DNA of 64,000 nucleotides from Irpex lacteus. Lineage: Eukaryota > Basidiomycota > Agaricomycetes > Polyporales > Irpicaceae. Under the pieces are notes generated by a model. The model was not told where the DNA came from. It did not search any database and worked only from the letters and a program-made list of their open reading frames with translations. The stretch spans positions 62,001-126,000 of the forward strand of contig MQVO02000024.1 in the NCBI GenBank assembly GCA_001986395.2, given 5' to 3'. The position numbers were made by a program, and so were the translations under genes. Shown in pieces: positions 35,018 through 46,843 of the stretch (positions within the stretch are counted from its first letter, which is position 1; each line of letters starts with the position of its first letter).

Positions 35018-38000
35018 TTAGAAGCCTTCAGGTGGAGTGGACTTGAGTGGTAGATTCTGCCCGTCCGCAGCTAGATCAAGAAAGAACGTCAGAATCCATA
35101 GCCTGAAATACACTGCGTCAAGACGCACTTTTCTGCCACACAGTATTTCCCCACCATTTGAGCTGTATCGTTCCATTCCTCGGTAGCTATGGGAACATAT
35201 AAGCTTCATCCGTCTATGCAATAGATAGCTTCGATGAACTTACCTGTATGGCAAAGAATAGGAAAAGAATACAAAGTAATGTGCCTAGCCAGAGGATCAG
35301 AACCTTGTCGATCGCAATAAGACGAGCGGACATACCGATATCTACGGCAGCACTCGAGACATAGTTGAATTTCGACCACCACTGGAAGTTGCGTCTTCGT
35401 ACCCAATACTGGAAGATAAAGCATACAAGAATCCATGACGAGTAGTTAATTCCCGTCGCCGGGGGAGTAAACTGAACCGAGTTGAGGACTACAGGCATCG
35501 AGATATAGATGTTCCAGCTATTCGGCCTCTTGCGTTGCCAGTACCATAGAGGAATAGGGAGGAAGACACCGATAATAGTCGCAAAGACCTCAGGGTAGTA
35601 TATCGAGTTCTTGCCGAACTGGCGGCTCGGTCCTATGACGCCCCTATAGTAACAGCATTGTCAGCATAACGTGAAAGTGAGAGGGTGATTATATGCTTAC
35701 CAGATGGCTGAAGCTGCGAAGTACACCGTACGACGAGGACATGTGAGACTACTGCTCTGATGCGGAGAGCAAATATCAGGCACAACAGCGAACATCCACT
35801 CCTTAATCCCGACTTGTATGAAGGTCGCAAACATAGTCGCCGTCAATTGTACTGAAAACGATGTTAGCTGGAAGAATCATTACAGGCCACAGATCACAAG
35901 GCTTACCGATGAAGCTGGTCCGCGGTGGTACTTTGATGTAATGTCCAAGCTTCAGATCTTGCAAGAAAGCCGAGGTCTCGTTGAGAACCTGAACGGTGTA
36001 TCCTTTGAAGATCTAATCGTTGGTGTAAATCATGTGAATAATCTTATAAGTTGGACAATACACGCACCATATTTGCTATCGGCTTTCCGGGGAGCAGCGC
36101 GCCAGGCACAACCTGTGCTATCAAGTTCACTGCGATCTGTGGCACAGCTCAGCCATACTATCACAGATTGAAGTCAACCACAAATATGACTGACCGGCTG
36201 ACCAGCTGTGGCGTAGATGAAGCCGGAGGGCAGCATATATACCACAGGAATAAAGATCGATAGAGCCATGCCCCATACCGGCAATCCAGTATGCCAGACC
36301 TAAGATGGCCATTGTCAGAACCTCAGAAAAAGTGATTACAATGACGCCACGCACCTCGTTCGTGACAATAGTCAGAGCTGCCATCAAGACGAAAAGCAGC
36401 GCATACCACCAATTCGGTACCTCGGGGTAAGATCGCATGAGCTTGGCGTGGATATCATCCTTCTCGATCTTCACGTTCTTGGCAGCGTTGACAAGCGCAG
36501 GACCCCAGTAAAGAACCGTGTGCACGAGTACAGCCGACGACAGAGTGAAGGCGACAAGGTAGGTTATCGCGTAGGCCCCAGGAAGATATAGTGGGGAATA
36601 TTCGTCATACGCTGTCGTGTTGAGGCTCCGATCGGGGTTCAAGACACGAGCGACATCGTACGTGTTTCCGAAGCGGTCGTACGGCGAGTTCGAGTACATC
36701 GGGAAGTGTGCCAGGTGCCATGTCTGAAGCAGGTGTGAGTACGCGCATCCAGGTCCGTCAAGCGCAGAAGACTCACGTTGGTGTAATACAGACAAGGTAG
36801 GATGATGCCATACAGGATGACAAAACCTGTAAAGATCTGAGCACCGGCCCACCACGGCGACATCATGGGGTTTGAAATCCACGAGATTTGTGACCAGTCA
36901 AAGGTGACAGGGAACAAGCCCATCCCGTTAGCGGCACCGAATATCTGATTGACAGGGATGTTATTCGGAACTATCCAACATATCCACGAGAAGACTGATA
37001 AACCAGTGAACAGATACCCTAGGACACCATAAATTAGCATTTTGCTTTACAAAGAGACATTGGGTTGTGCTAAGACTTACCTGGGAGGAAGAACCAGAAG
37101 AAAGCTGCCGTTATGACGTATACGAAGAAGCGATACCTGGTGATGCCTCCACGGGATTCGTCTTCCTCCGCGTGCAAGGTATTCAACACCGTGCACGTAA
37201 CCAGGTCGGCGGGCCAGATCATACTAGCCGGCTGCACCAGGACCCGTCGGCATAGACCAGCGAGTGCGAAGCCTGTAAGTTGTGTCGAAAGGGAGAGTAG
37301 TGTGGCAAACCAATAACCGAGTGGTCCTTGGCCATAGTCAAGTTCGGCGACAACAACTGCATTAATCGCGTAGGGGGCACCGGCTGCGACGTTCGCCATC
37401 ATGTATACGCATGCATGCTCTTTAATATTCCAAGGGCCAGGGTTGAGAGAGAACTCTTTACCACCCAGCCACCGTGGAAGGCGATATGTCGTTATAGGAA
37501 GTGAATACGCCAGGAACTTGCCAAACGGATAAGCTGCTAGGACGATAACATTTGGCGCTATCGCAGGTGCAGGCTGTCGGAAGTTGAAGAACATGTTCGC
37601 GGAACTGTGGAAACAAACGGTGGGAGGCATGAGAAAACGCATACACCAGGTGCGAGTGGGGTATCATAGAAGGGGGACGGAAAGCAGGTGAAATATAGCT
37701 CAATGAGATCGTTCCGAGGTTATTGAATAGTAATACTCACGCTACTATCGCCAGCAGCGCAAACCCCACCACCCACATACGAATGGTCAAGCATGGCATC
37801 TCGGGATCGTCTATGTTTGAGACAGATGCGCGAACCTCCGCATACGGACTATCTTCATCGTCAATTCCATCAAAGTCGAATTCCATCCTAAGTCCAAGAA
37901 CATCAGTCATAGCATATGGAATACGAATAATTGACGCACTTCATGGAAGCCCCTGCAGAGTCCAAGCTAGGGAAACTCGTGATAGATGACGGTGGACGAC

Positions 38001-38574
38001 TTTTCTGCGGATCCTTTGCCTGTTCTTCCTCAATTCGATCCTGAGTTCGAGGGAGAGATATGTGTACCTCTCTAGAGCTGATTGCCGAGCTCACGGCCGA
38101 CCTGGCTCCTGAATGCATTCTTGTCGATGTTGTCTGGTAGCTTGAGGGGGTGCGTTGCATGGCATATGGGTTGCCTGTAGTCTGGGAGTCGGTTGAAGGG
38201 GGTGTCTCCACCGTGGGACTTTGTGGATGGGGGTAAGGGTGTCGGGTGTGCAACGTTGACGGACCAGCCTGGACATGGGCTGGCGCAGTATTGCCGCCAT
38301 ACGGGTCGTATACTGGCGGCGGTTGCGAGATCAGTCGGTGTATGGGGGAAACAGGCACAGCAGCAGAGTCGGCAGTTGAAGGAGGACCGAATGCGAAGAC
38401 ATCCTCAGCTTCAGATTCTTCGTCCTCCTCGTCGATGGAGTAGTCTTGGGAGTCGTAGGTGTACTGAGGGTCGCGTTGGTAGGGGTCGGGGTAACGGCTA
38501 GCTGTGGTGGGACGAGCGTCGGCTTCACGGCCTGAGGATGTAAAGGGTCTAGAGGACGTCGACGGCCTTGTCAT
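35018..38574 (-). CDS. OPT-family oligopeptide transporter
   Basis: Twelve exons (complement of 37940-38574, 37741-37887, 37081-37604, 36777-37018, 36355-36723, 36195-36299, 36068-36136, 35907-36012, 35701-35851, 35244-35643, 35129-35186 and 35018-35070) join in phase to 952 residues. A polar, disordered N-terminal region of about 250 residues is unusually long. The transport core has about 14-16 hydrophobic helices and both OPT signatures: SLNPGPWNIKEH near the start and YIKVPPR later. WGNTVWQKTADG near the C-terminus is also typical. The protein imports small peptides (or peptide-like metal chelates or glutathione) with protons, at the plasma membrane. Intron 2 (136 nt) is longer than the rest. 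ATG 38574 is the first Met of the polar region; the open frame extends upstream. The transported substrate cannot be decided. Confidence 0.93.
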
Positions 38575-39541
38575 GGCGGGCCAGGGAAGACAAGGGGTGT
38601 CGCCAGCGATAAGGAGCGAAACAAGTGGACTGCGCCGGCGACGTGTCGGGGGGTGCGGAGGACGGGGAGGGAGGGAGGGAGGGAGGAAGATGGCGGGAAG
38701 GACGAGCGAGGTTGTGAGAGTCGACAAACTCAGGCACATCAAGCAAAGGTACACATCACCCAAATATGGAAGGTAGCGCTCGCTTAAACGCCCGCAAGTA
38801 ACAAGCCCCTTGAAGCAGTCTTCAAGTCAGTAAGTCGCTTTTCTTATCTTCTTTCTTACTACTCTTAACACCATAACAAACCCGTTGTAATAGCACATTT
38901 TCCTCACCGCATACTACCTCACTCACACCTCTGCACTCGTGGTTGCACCCCTGAGTCGATAATGAACGCTGCTAGCATGTTGCTAGCAGTAGCCTCATAA
39001 CGGTACGCCACCAACATTTCCTGTCGACGCCCAGCCCAGACACGTCCAGCGATTTCCGGTCCTCGGCCTCACACAACTGATCCCGAACTGTTTGGCCGCA
39101 GCATCACCCAAGACGACTCAACGGTTTCAATCTCCTTCAATCGTGTATTTACACTCTTTAGCCACGTCCACTTTTTGTGCATGTTGTTAAACTGCTCTCC
39201 AGCGGAAGCAAATCGAGAACCGACGAAACAACCATCCTCCTACCCTGGTAAATTGATGACGCTCTCTATAGCTACGGGTTCCTGAAATCCAAGCAAAACG
39301 CTGACGTCTCGCGTTTCGCTCGATTGCCCCTTCATACAAGCCTAGGGGCGTTCCTGCATGAGGCGCGATCCTTTATCTACGCGAATAATTGAATGCGTCT
39401 TCCCTGCCCTTGATCAACGCGTTTTCTGCGTGGTTAGGGGTCGGTGTATCACGTTAAGGTGCGCTCAGCAGACACTTCAAGTAGTCACGCTGCTGATTTA
39501 ACCTTAAATTAGCCCACGGATATAGGCCATTCGGCAACGGG
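38575..39541. other. Intergenic, no gene seen
   Basis: The left end is the promoter side of the OPT gene. The rest shows no coding frame with splice support. Confidence 0.45.
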
Positions 39542-39663
39542 TTTTGCGGTCATGCCGAGCGACTTTTGTATCTCTCTCAGACTCTTCCAGAGTCTACCTA
39601 ATTTTTGCGGTCATGCCGAGCGACTTCTGTATCTCTCTCAGACTCTTCCAGAGTCTACCTAAT
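39542..39663. repeat. 61-bp tandem duplication
   Basis: Two adjacent copies of a 61-bp unit that begins TTTTGCGGTCATGCCGAGCG and ends AGAGTCTACCTAA. I count one substitution between them (T to C in CGACTTTTG versus CGACTTCTG), so the duplication is recent. It is not inside a supported gene. Confidence 0.9.
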
Positions 39664-39793
39664 GCGCCAGATATCACCGTATCGATATCTCCACAACCAG
39701 TAACTCACAAAGAGGCCAATTATGGTATCTTCAAGATCGCTGAACGTCATTCGCACACGCCCAAGCTGACGAATTGACAAGCAGCTGTCGTCC

Positions 39794-40228
39794 ATGACAC
39801 GCACAAGCGCAGGCCAATATCCCCATTCATATCTCCCATCCACACAACACCGCCCACCCAATCATCGCCAGCCTTCGCAAGACTCGTTCCGTTGCCTTGG
39901 CCCAGCTTCCTTCGTCCGTCGACGACTCGACGTCGCAAACACTCACACGCCCACCCTCCCGAGACAACGACCAAGCCAAAGGCGTACCTGTCGCTCCCAA
40001 TCGCATTCCCTTTCTCAGCCGCGCAGAACCCACGAGCGAGAGGCATCACGACAAACAGAGCATATCGATATGCACGTGAGAGCGTCCTCCCAGTACCGCA
40101 GTGCTCTGCGCTCTCCAATCAAGCTGCGGGCCCCCTCGTTCCGGTATTTCATTCCATAACCTTTCTTCTAGCGTGCAGAAGCCCCAAATCGTCACACTCC
40201 GCGCCGTTCATAATTCTACGTTTGTGAA
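39794..40228 (+). CDS. Possible small spliced gene, weak
   Basis: An ATG at 39794 opens a frame of 95 codons that is rich in Arg, Ser, His and Pro. It can be spliced from a GTGAGA donor at 40077 to a strong TTTCTTCTAG acceptor at 40170, which gives a short product of a little over 100 residues ending soon after. In another phase the downstream segment stays open for over 110 codons. There is no recognisable domain, and the composition is that of untranslated DNA. I list it only because of the unusually good acceptor. Confidence 0.2.
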
Positions 40229-41360
40229 ACCTGGAACTGCTCTCATTACACATACTCCGTCCGAGTTCGCTGGGTTCTCTGTGCTGTTTGCCTGTACAGG
40301 TTTGAGGACTTCCACGAGGTGGCTGCGCACGACATACGACATTTGCTGGGCACGTACTGTACCGACTTCCGAGGTAGCTTCTACAAGTACACACCATCTC
40401 CTCGGCACTACTTGCTCTGCCGGCGTTCCGTTAACCACTCCGATATCAGTCAATTCAACTATAAAGTGTTCATCTATCATCAAGCTGGACTGCGTGACCT
40501 GTGCTTGCATCTCATGAGCGTAAGTAGGAGTGTTACGGTAAGAGTCGAGACCGACAGCTGCCATGATCAATCATGCCTCAAGGACTGTACGATTAGGTTC
40601 ACTCCTCTAACTCTACATGATCAAGGAAGCCGGAGTTTTTTTAACATCTTTGTTACAATAGACTCGAAAGCTACTCCAACGAGTCGTAATCGTCTTACGA
40701 GTACACATACAGCAGCATGATAACCCGGAGCAAAGACACAGCTGGCGCTGCGAGTGTTCTCATGGTAGCTCGTCGTTGATAAATGACGAATCATGAGAAG
40801 CACTCTTGAGTAGTTTTTGACCGGCCTCATAAGCATTGAACTTGAACGCGGCGGTCACGATTATACAGTCGGCACGTAAGAATGGTACAAACTTCTTTGT
40901 GTATTGCTAGCTATGTACTCGGTATAAGACTAAAAGGCTCGTGGAAACATGTTAACATCAGAGAAAAACAAATGGCCAAGCAAGCAAACAGATCGACACG
41001 GACGGCCGAGCTTGGGTGCCCACGATTCGAGAGGAAGCGTGGTAAACATGGGAAACGGCGGGCCATGACGACATGAGAGTGGGGGATGAGTTCGGTGGGG
41101 GGAGGAAGAACGAGATATGATGGATGTGAAAGAGCTTCGTGAGTGGACGAGAGTGAGAGAAATGACTACTACTACGTAAAATGATCCAAATGCAAGATAC
41201 ACCTAGCAAAAGGGAGGGAGAGGTCGAAGAAGAGGAAGAATGACGAACAACAGTACAAGATACACACACTTCAGAGAGCATTCAATGGATATGGACAGAG
41301 CATGATTGACAAGGCAGACTTGCATACAGCAGTATGGTGATACGACCGACCGAACAATGA
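40229..41360. other. Intergenic, mostly 3' side of KAP104
   Basis: No supported gene; it includes the 3' untranslated region of the minus-strand transportin gene, whose stop is at 41361. Confidence 0.45.
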
Positions 41361-44300
41361 TTATACACCGTACCTCTGACGCAACTTTTCCTGGATGACA
41401 GGTGGGAAACTGCCAACTGTCGCTTGCCAGCCCGCCGCGTCGTGTTGCTTGAAACTGGTGAGTAGCTGTTGGAACATGGCGTTAAGTTCGGCAGACGGGT
41501 TCGTCCACTTCACGATTGCGTTGCAGAACCACAACAAGCTCTAGATAAGGAGATTCAGTGAGTATATATCAACATCAGCAACCGTCATTGTCGCTCACCT
41601 TTGCAATTCCAGCAGGATTAGCTTGCACAAGAGTGCAAAGGCCACGGAAAGCCGAGTCCTTCTCTTCGTTGTCCCTGATCTCTTGCAGAGCCTGGCACCA
41701 CGCTTGGGCAAACTCGGGCAAGAGAGGCGCGACAAGCTGAGGGTGCATCAGACCAATGCGACCTATTGACACAGCGGCGTTCTCATGAAGGCTACGGGGA
41801 GCCTTGGGGTGGAGAAGAATCGGAATTAACCGCGAGATAAGGGAAGGAACCCAAGCTTGGAACTCCGGGTCATCTGCAAGCATTGACATTCGTGAGTAAT
41901 TGAATACACGGATCAGAAACGCCACCCGACGCAAGACGTACCACGTCCATATCGCAAAGCGACTTCTCCGACGGACCATGCGGCGTTGTTGCAAGCACTG
42001 ACAAAGTCAACCTTCGGCTCAGGGTCGAGTTGCACGATCAATTCTTGCATGATCCCGGGCATGTGAGGTCTCAGCACTGGGAAAGCGTTCATGGCGAGAT
42101 CGCCAACCAAGGCGTATGCCGATTGCCTTACAGGTGCTTGTGGGTGCTTGAGGCAAACAGTCAGCAACTGCAAGAGATTTGGCTGGCTTCTCGTGATTGA
42201 AGGCTCGAGAGCCATCCCGAGGCCTTGAGTGAGGCCGGACAAAAGATCGAGGGCCACTACCAGGAACGACCGGTCGGGCTCGTCCATATCTGGGTTCTGC
42301 TGGAATGCCTGGTATTGTAGCAGGGACGAGTGCACAATACCAGAGCAGCGTTCGAATATTGGACCAGCGTAAGGTAGGAAGGAAGGGCCCATGGCTATGG
42401 TAACAGATGCGAGGCACTGAACAGGGCGGAGTCAGTAAAATAGAGAGTGTGTCTGCTATCTGAGGAGACGCACCTCCAACAGCGGGACGAGATCTTCGTC
42501 ATCATCTTTCAGTTTCGTCCACCTCTTGAGCAAAGGAGGCATAAGGATGTCCACAAATGCTGGATTCTGCAGTGCGGGACCGACAGCATCAGCAAGTGTT
42601 CCGACAGCATCGTACAAGATGAGCATATTCTTGTGTTGGTACTTCTCAAACGCGAAGACGAGATTACGGAGAACAGGTTCCAAGTAAGGAGCCAGCTCGG
42701 CTCCCGCATCCTCTTCCAGAGTAGCGAAGGCGCTGCATCCAGCTTCTTGAACGCGCTTGTTGTTGTCGAGGACCATGCGCAAGAGCTAAAGGGCAATGAT
42801 GTCAGAATTCCGTCACAGCTTGACTGCCATGTCGGGTACGTACTCCTTCCAACGTCGGGACAAAGAACTGATTCTTGTGCTCTTCCGTTGTTGACTGAGT
42901 GCACCAGCTGGCGTATCTTCCGAGAGTCCAGCATGTAATGGATCGTACGAGGGGCTAACAAACTATGAGCGTCGCCCCGCCACACGGTAAAAACCGACGA
43001 CGAACCTTTGGGTCATTGAGAGTAGTGATCAAGTAAGGAATCAAGGTAGGGAGATGCGGTTCAATGGCGTCAATACAGCCTATATGGTGCGGCGTCAAAA
43101 CGTATGAAAGCATATGATAGTCGATCATGAATTACCTTCGGCCATAGCACCCAATGCCAAAACACCACTCTCCCGCTGTAGCCAATCGTCACTCCATAAC
43201 TTTGCCTTTAGTGGTTCCAGTAGATGATTGAGGAGATCGGGGCCGAATCGTACGGCAAGCACGTCCAACGCCGCCGCCGCGCACTTCCGGAGGTTCCACT
43301 CCGTCGACATCTCATCTGCGAACTCGTCGTCGTCTTCGTCAAAGCCCTCATCGTCTTCATCGTCATCTGTGAGCTCTTCGCCGTATGCACCGACACGCTT
43401 CGCAGCAGAACCGTCGCCATTGGTTTCCTCGCGCTCGAAACCATGCGTCTTGCCTCCATAATGTCGCGGCTTAATATCAGTCTCCTTGTCGGGAACGTCG
43501 GCGTCTTCAGCATCCGCCTCCAACCAGAGCAAGTCGTCCTCTCCGTAGACCATGCAATCCAACAGTACTGGTGCGACACGATTTAACAGAGGATGGAGCC
43601 ATGGCGCAAGATCTGGATCCTCGGCGAACGTCAGCCAGAACTCGCAAGCCTCCAGAGCTACGTTTTCGTTCTTGTCTTTCGTAGAGTAGAGCATGTACTC
43701 TGCGACATTTTGCATCTCTGGCATGAGCTTCTCCGGTCGAGACGCGAGGAGGAGGACTAGGGCCTGGCAGACATGCCGCCGCACTTGAGGGTCATCGTCC
43801 GAAGCCCGCTTGAACAGACACGCGATGAACGTGTCTATATGTGTAAAGAGTGCCTGACAGTTGATTGGAACGAAATACGAGAGACAGGCTATCGCGTGTG
43901 CGCGCATTCTTGATGATGGATGTTCAGATAGCATGAGGAATTTCGGGATCATGTATTCCAACGGGTAGGTGCCATTGATCTCCACGTCCAGTTTTCTTGG
44001 ATAGTCTTCGCAGGCTTTCTCTAGAACATTAAACGCCGCCTGGATGGATAAGAGAGGTTAGCGGTGGCTCATCTACGAAAGGGCTGCGCAAGAGCGGGTG
44101 TATCGGCGAGGGAAGAGGGGACGGCTCTGTCGAGGGATATGCGACTAGAAAGTTGAAAACTTACCTCTTGCTGCTCTACAGATGTAGAGTCTAGAGTATG
44201 CACCAGCTGCTGCAGACATTCCGGCCAGTTTCTCGGCTCCAATATCCCCAGGAATTGGACAATATCTTGACCGGCCGCATTCCGGACCATCACCGACGGA

Positions 44301-44677
44301 TCGGTGAAGGCCTGAAGAACGGATGACTTTACGTAGGCTAGAACTTCAGGGCTCGCTCGAAGGATGAGTCGGGCGTTGTTCTTGAGCAAGTAGCCGGCAA
44401 TGGTGCGTATGCGATCTTCCTCCTGAGGCATCGCGGCGAGGATGTACGCCAGGTACGCCACATAATCGGGTACTCGCGTGAAGCTGTTTAGTTTCTATCA
44501 AGACATTATTTGCAAGGCTAAATCAGCAAACACAAGCTCGAGTTTAGAAGAGTAGCGGGCTGAGCAGCGTACATGGGTGATCGCTGTCTGGACTCCAGAG
44601 GTGTTGGTGTCTGTAGATTTGTGGATCGTCTGCAGGATCTCTTCCAGACCAGCCTGTTGTGGTGTCCATGAGGCCAT
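41361..44677 (-). CDS. KAP104: Transportin / karyopherin beta-2 nuclear import receptor
   Basis: Nine exons (complement of 44573-44677, 44165-44494, 43136-44039, 43006-43079, 42844-42954, 42474-42785, 41942-42416, 41599-41873 and 41361-41540) join in phase to 921 residues, the normal size. HEAT-type helical repeats run the whole length. An N-terminal region with [11 protein letters not shown] and [10 protein letters not shown] matches karyopherin-beta N-termini. The long acidic insert ([16 protein letters not shown], about residues 350-370) corresponds to the loop in HEAT 8 that couples Ran-GTP binding to cargo release in transportin. [15 protein letters not shown] and the [11 protein letters not shown] block are near-invariant in Kap-beta2. 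It carries PY-NLS proteins such as mRNA-binding proteins into the nucleus. It shares a 269-bp divergent intergenic region with the lipase gene. Confidence 0.95.
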
Positions 44678-44946
44678 CGTCGAGATGAAAACGCGTGGAA
44701 GGTCGAGAGGAGGCCACCGACGCGTGCAAGTAAAAGTAGGTCAAGAGCAATTGAAGCATGCGTCCTTTCATACTCAAGTCAAACTACTAGGCGCACCCTG
44801 CTTATGTAACCTCCCAAATCCGGACAAGCAAACGCCCGTGATTATGGTGGAACAGTTCAGCTGGAGCTGGATGTTCTCTAAACACTTGTACTCGTACCGC
44901 CATCATCTCTGCCTTTCTTGTTTTATTTGGATGAGCGAACGCTAAT
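44678..44946. promoter_or_regulatory. Compact divergent promoter region, KAP104 / acid lipase
   Basis: Only 269 bp separate the two start codons, which face away from each other. Both promoters must lie here or overlap the leaders. No TATA box is obvious. Confidence 0.55.
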
Positions 44947-46488
44947 ATGCCTCGCGTTCCAATATTAGGTCGCATCCGAAGCCGCGAATATGCGGCGATC
45001 CTCCTCGGTTTCGTTTTCGTCGCGGTGGAAACCTTGCTCACCTTCGTTATCGCGTTTCTCCCTAAACCGGTCATTCAGTGGTTCTACGACCGCTCAAAGG
45101 GCCTGTTCCACCTTGTCGTAGGCCCTCCGAAGCCGAAGACAGAGGAGCGCAAGCTTGCGGAGCGTATACGCCGTGCTTCGGATTTCGAGACACTCTGCGG
45201 GATATTCGGATATACCTTCGAGGAACATGTCATATTAACCAAGGACGGGTATCTACTTGGCCTCCACCGGATATGCAGAAAATTGGGCGAGGAGCGGTCG
45301 CATGTCGGAATGTCGACAGGCAAACCTGTGGTGTATCTACATCACGGTCTTCTCATGAATTCCGAAGTGTGGATATGTCTTACTTCGCCACAGCGTTCTC
45401 TGCCGTTTGTCCTCGTGGAAATGGGCTTCGACGTCTGGCTGGGAAACAATCGTGGAAACAAATACTCGCGGAAATCCATACACCATGATCCTAACTCGTC
45501 CAAGTTCTGGAACTACAGTATGGACGACTTCGCATGGCACGACATACCGGACTCCATCGAATATATCCTTCGTGTCACCAAAGAGCCCAGCGTCAGCTAT
45601 ATTGGCTTTAGCCAGGGCACGGCTCAAGCATTCGCTGCGTTGAGTATTCACCCTGAGTTGAACGAGCGGATCAACGTCTTCATAGCACTCGCTCCGGCGA
45701 TGCGCCCGGCAGGTCTGAGCGCGCCCGTTGTGGATGGCCTGATGAAGGCATCGTAAGTAATTTCAATACTATAAACGAAGGGAAGTCTCACTGACCATAA
45801 TAATAGCCCCACACTCCTTTTCCTAGTCTTCGGTCGCAAGGCCATCATGTCTTCTGCACCAGCCTGGCAATCGCTACTCTACCCACCGGTATTCGTCACA
45901 GCGATCGACTCATCCCTACGCTGGCTGTTCAACTGGTGGGGCCACAACATCTCTTACACCCAGAAGTACGCCGCCTACGCGCACTTGTATTCCTTCGCGT
46001 CCGTCAAATCCGTCGTGCACTGGTTCCAGATCATGCGCAACGGAAAGTTCCAGATGTACGATGACGACGTTCAGCAGTTCGTAATCGCCCGCGGCGGACG
46101 ACACAAACCTTCAGGGGTATCCTCTTACGCTCCCGCTCGCTTCCCCACGAGGAACATCGTCACACCAATTGCACTGCTGTACGGAGACTCTGACTCGTTG
46201 GTCGATATCAACCAGATGCTGCACGAGCTTCCGGAACACACCACAGCTACCCGACTCCACGGCTACGAGCATCTCGATATCATTTGGGGCGATAATGTGG
46301 ACAAGGATGTTATTCCGCACGTCGTGGAGAATCTTAAACTCCATTGCGAACGTCCCGAACGAGTACACCCACCTGTGAAGATCAATGGACTTCAGCGCGA
46401 TAAGATACTCGAGGCTACCAAAACCTTCGAGTCGGGTTACTCCACACCGGGTGAGCCCGAGTGCGATGGAGGAGAGGAAGAGGAATAA
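44947..46488 (+). CDS. Acid lipase / steryl ester hydrolase (TGL1/YEH type)
   Basis: Two exons (44947-45752 and 45807-46488) join in phase to 495 residues. An N-terminal transmembrane anchor (AAILLGFVFVAVETLLTF) is followed by an alpha/beta-hydrolase: VVYLHHGLLMNSEVW (oxyanion HG), the NRGNKYS block, the nucleophile Ser in YIGFSQGTAQ, the Asp in LLYGDSDSLVD and the His in GYEHLDIIWG. These are the hallmarks of AB-lipase proteins that cleave sterol esters and triglycerides at lipid droplets or membranes. The C-terminus is acidic (GGEEEE). The anchor suggests a membrane-bound enzyme like yeast Yeh1/2 or Tgl1. Which ester is favoured cannot be told. It is divergent from KAP104 and convergent with SPA2. 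Confidence 0.93.
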
Positions 46489-46843
46489 ATGGATGATATG
46501 GAATACGTTGGAACGCTGTTCTAGGCAGGACACCCGCAGAAGATACCACCATATAATGGAATGTTCGTATAAGTACGTAGGTATATCCTGGCGCCGATTA
46601 TTATATGCAATCAGGACGACGAACTTCGATTCTCTGGCAATCAATACATTATTTATTCCATCGGTTTCAACTCTTCGCTGGCATGGCTCCGAATAGATAG
46701 ATCTGCACCAGCAACGTAGAACACGACCAACAACCCAATACATAATTAGCAAAAGACCTAGCTTGAGGGGGGTATGTATGTACAAAATAATATATCGAAC
46801 GAAGAGCAAAACAAGTCGCACCAAATAATATGCATATGTCAAC
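46489..46843. other. Intergenic between convergent lipase and SPA2 genes
   Basis: A 355-bp region holding the two 3' untranslated regions. No gene is seen. Confidence 0.55.
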
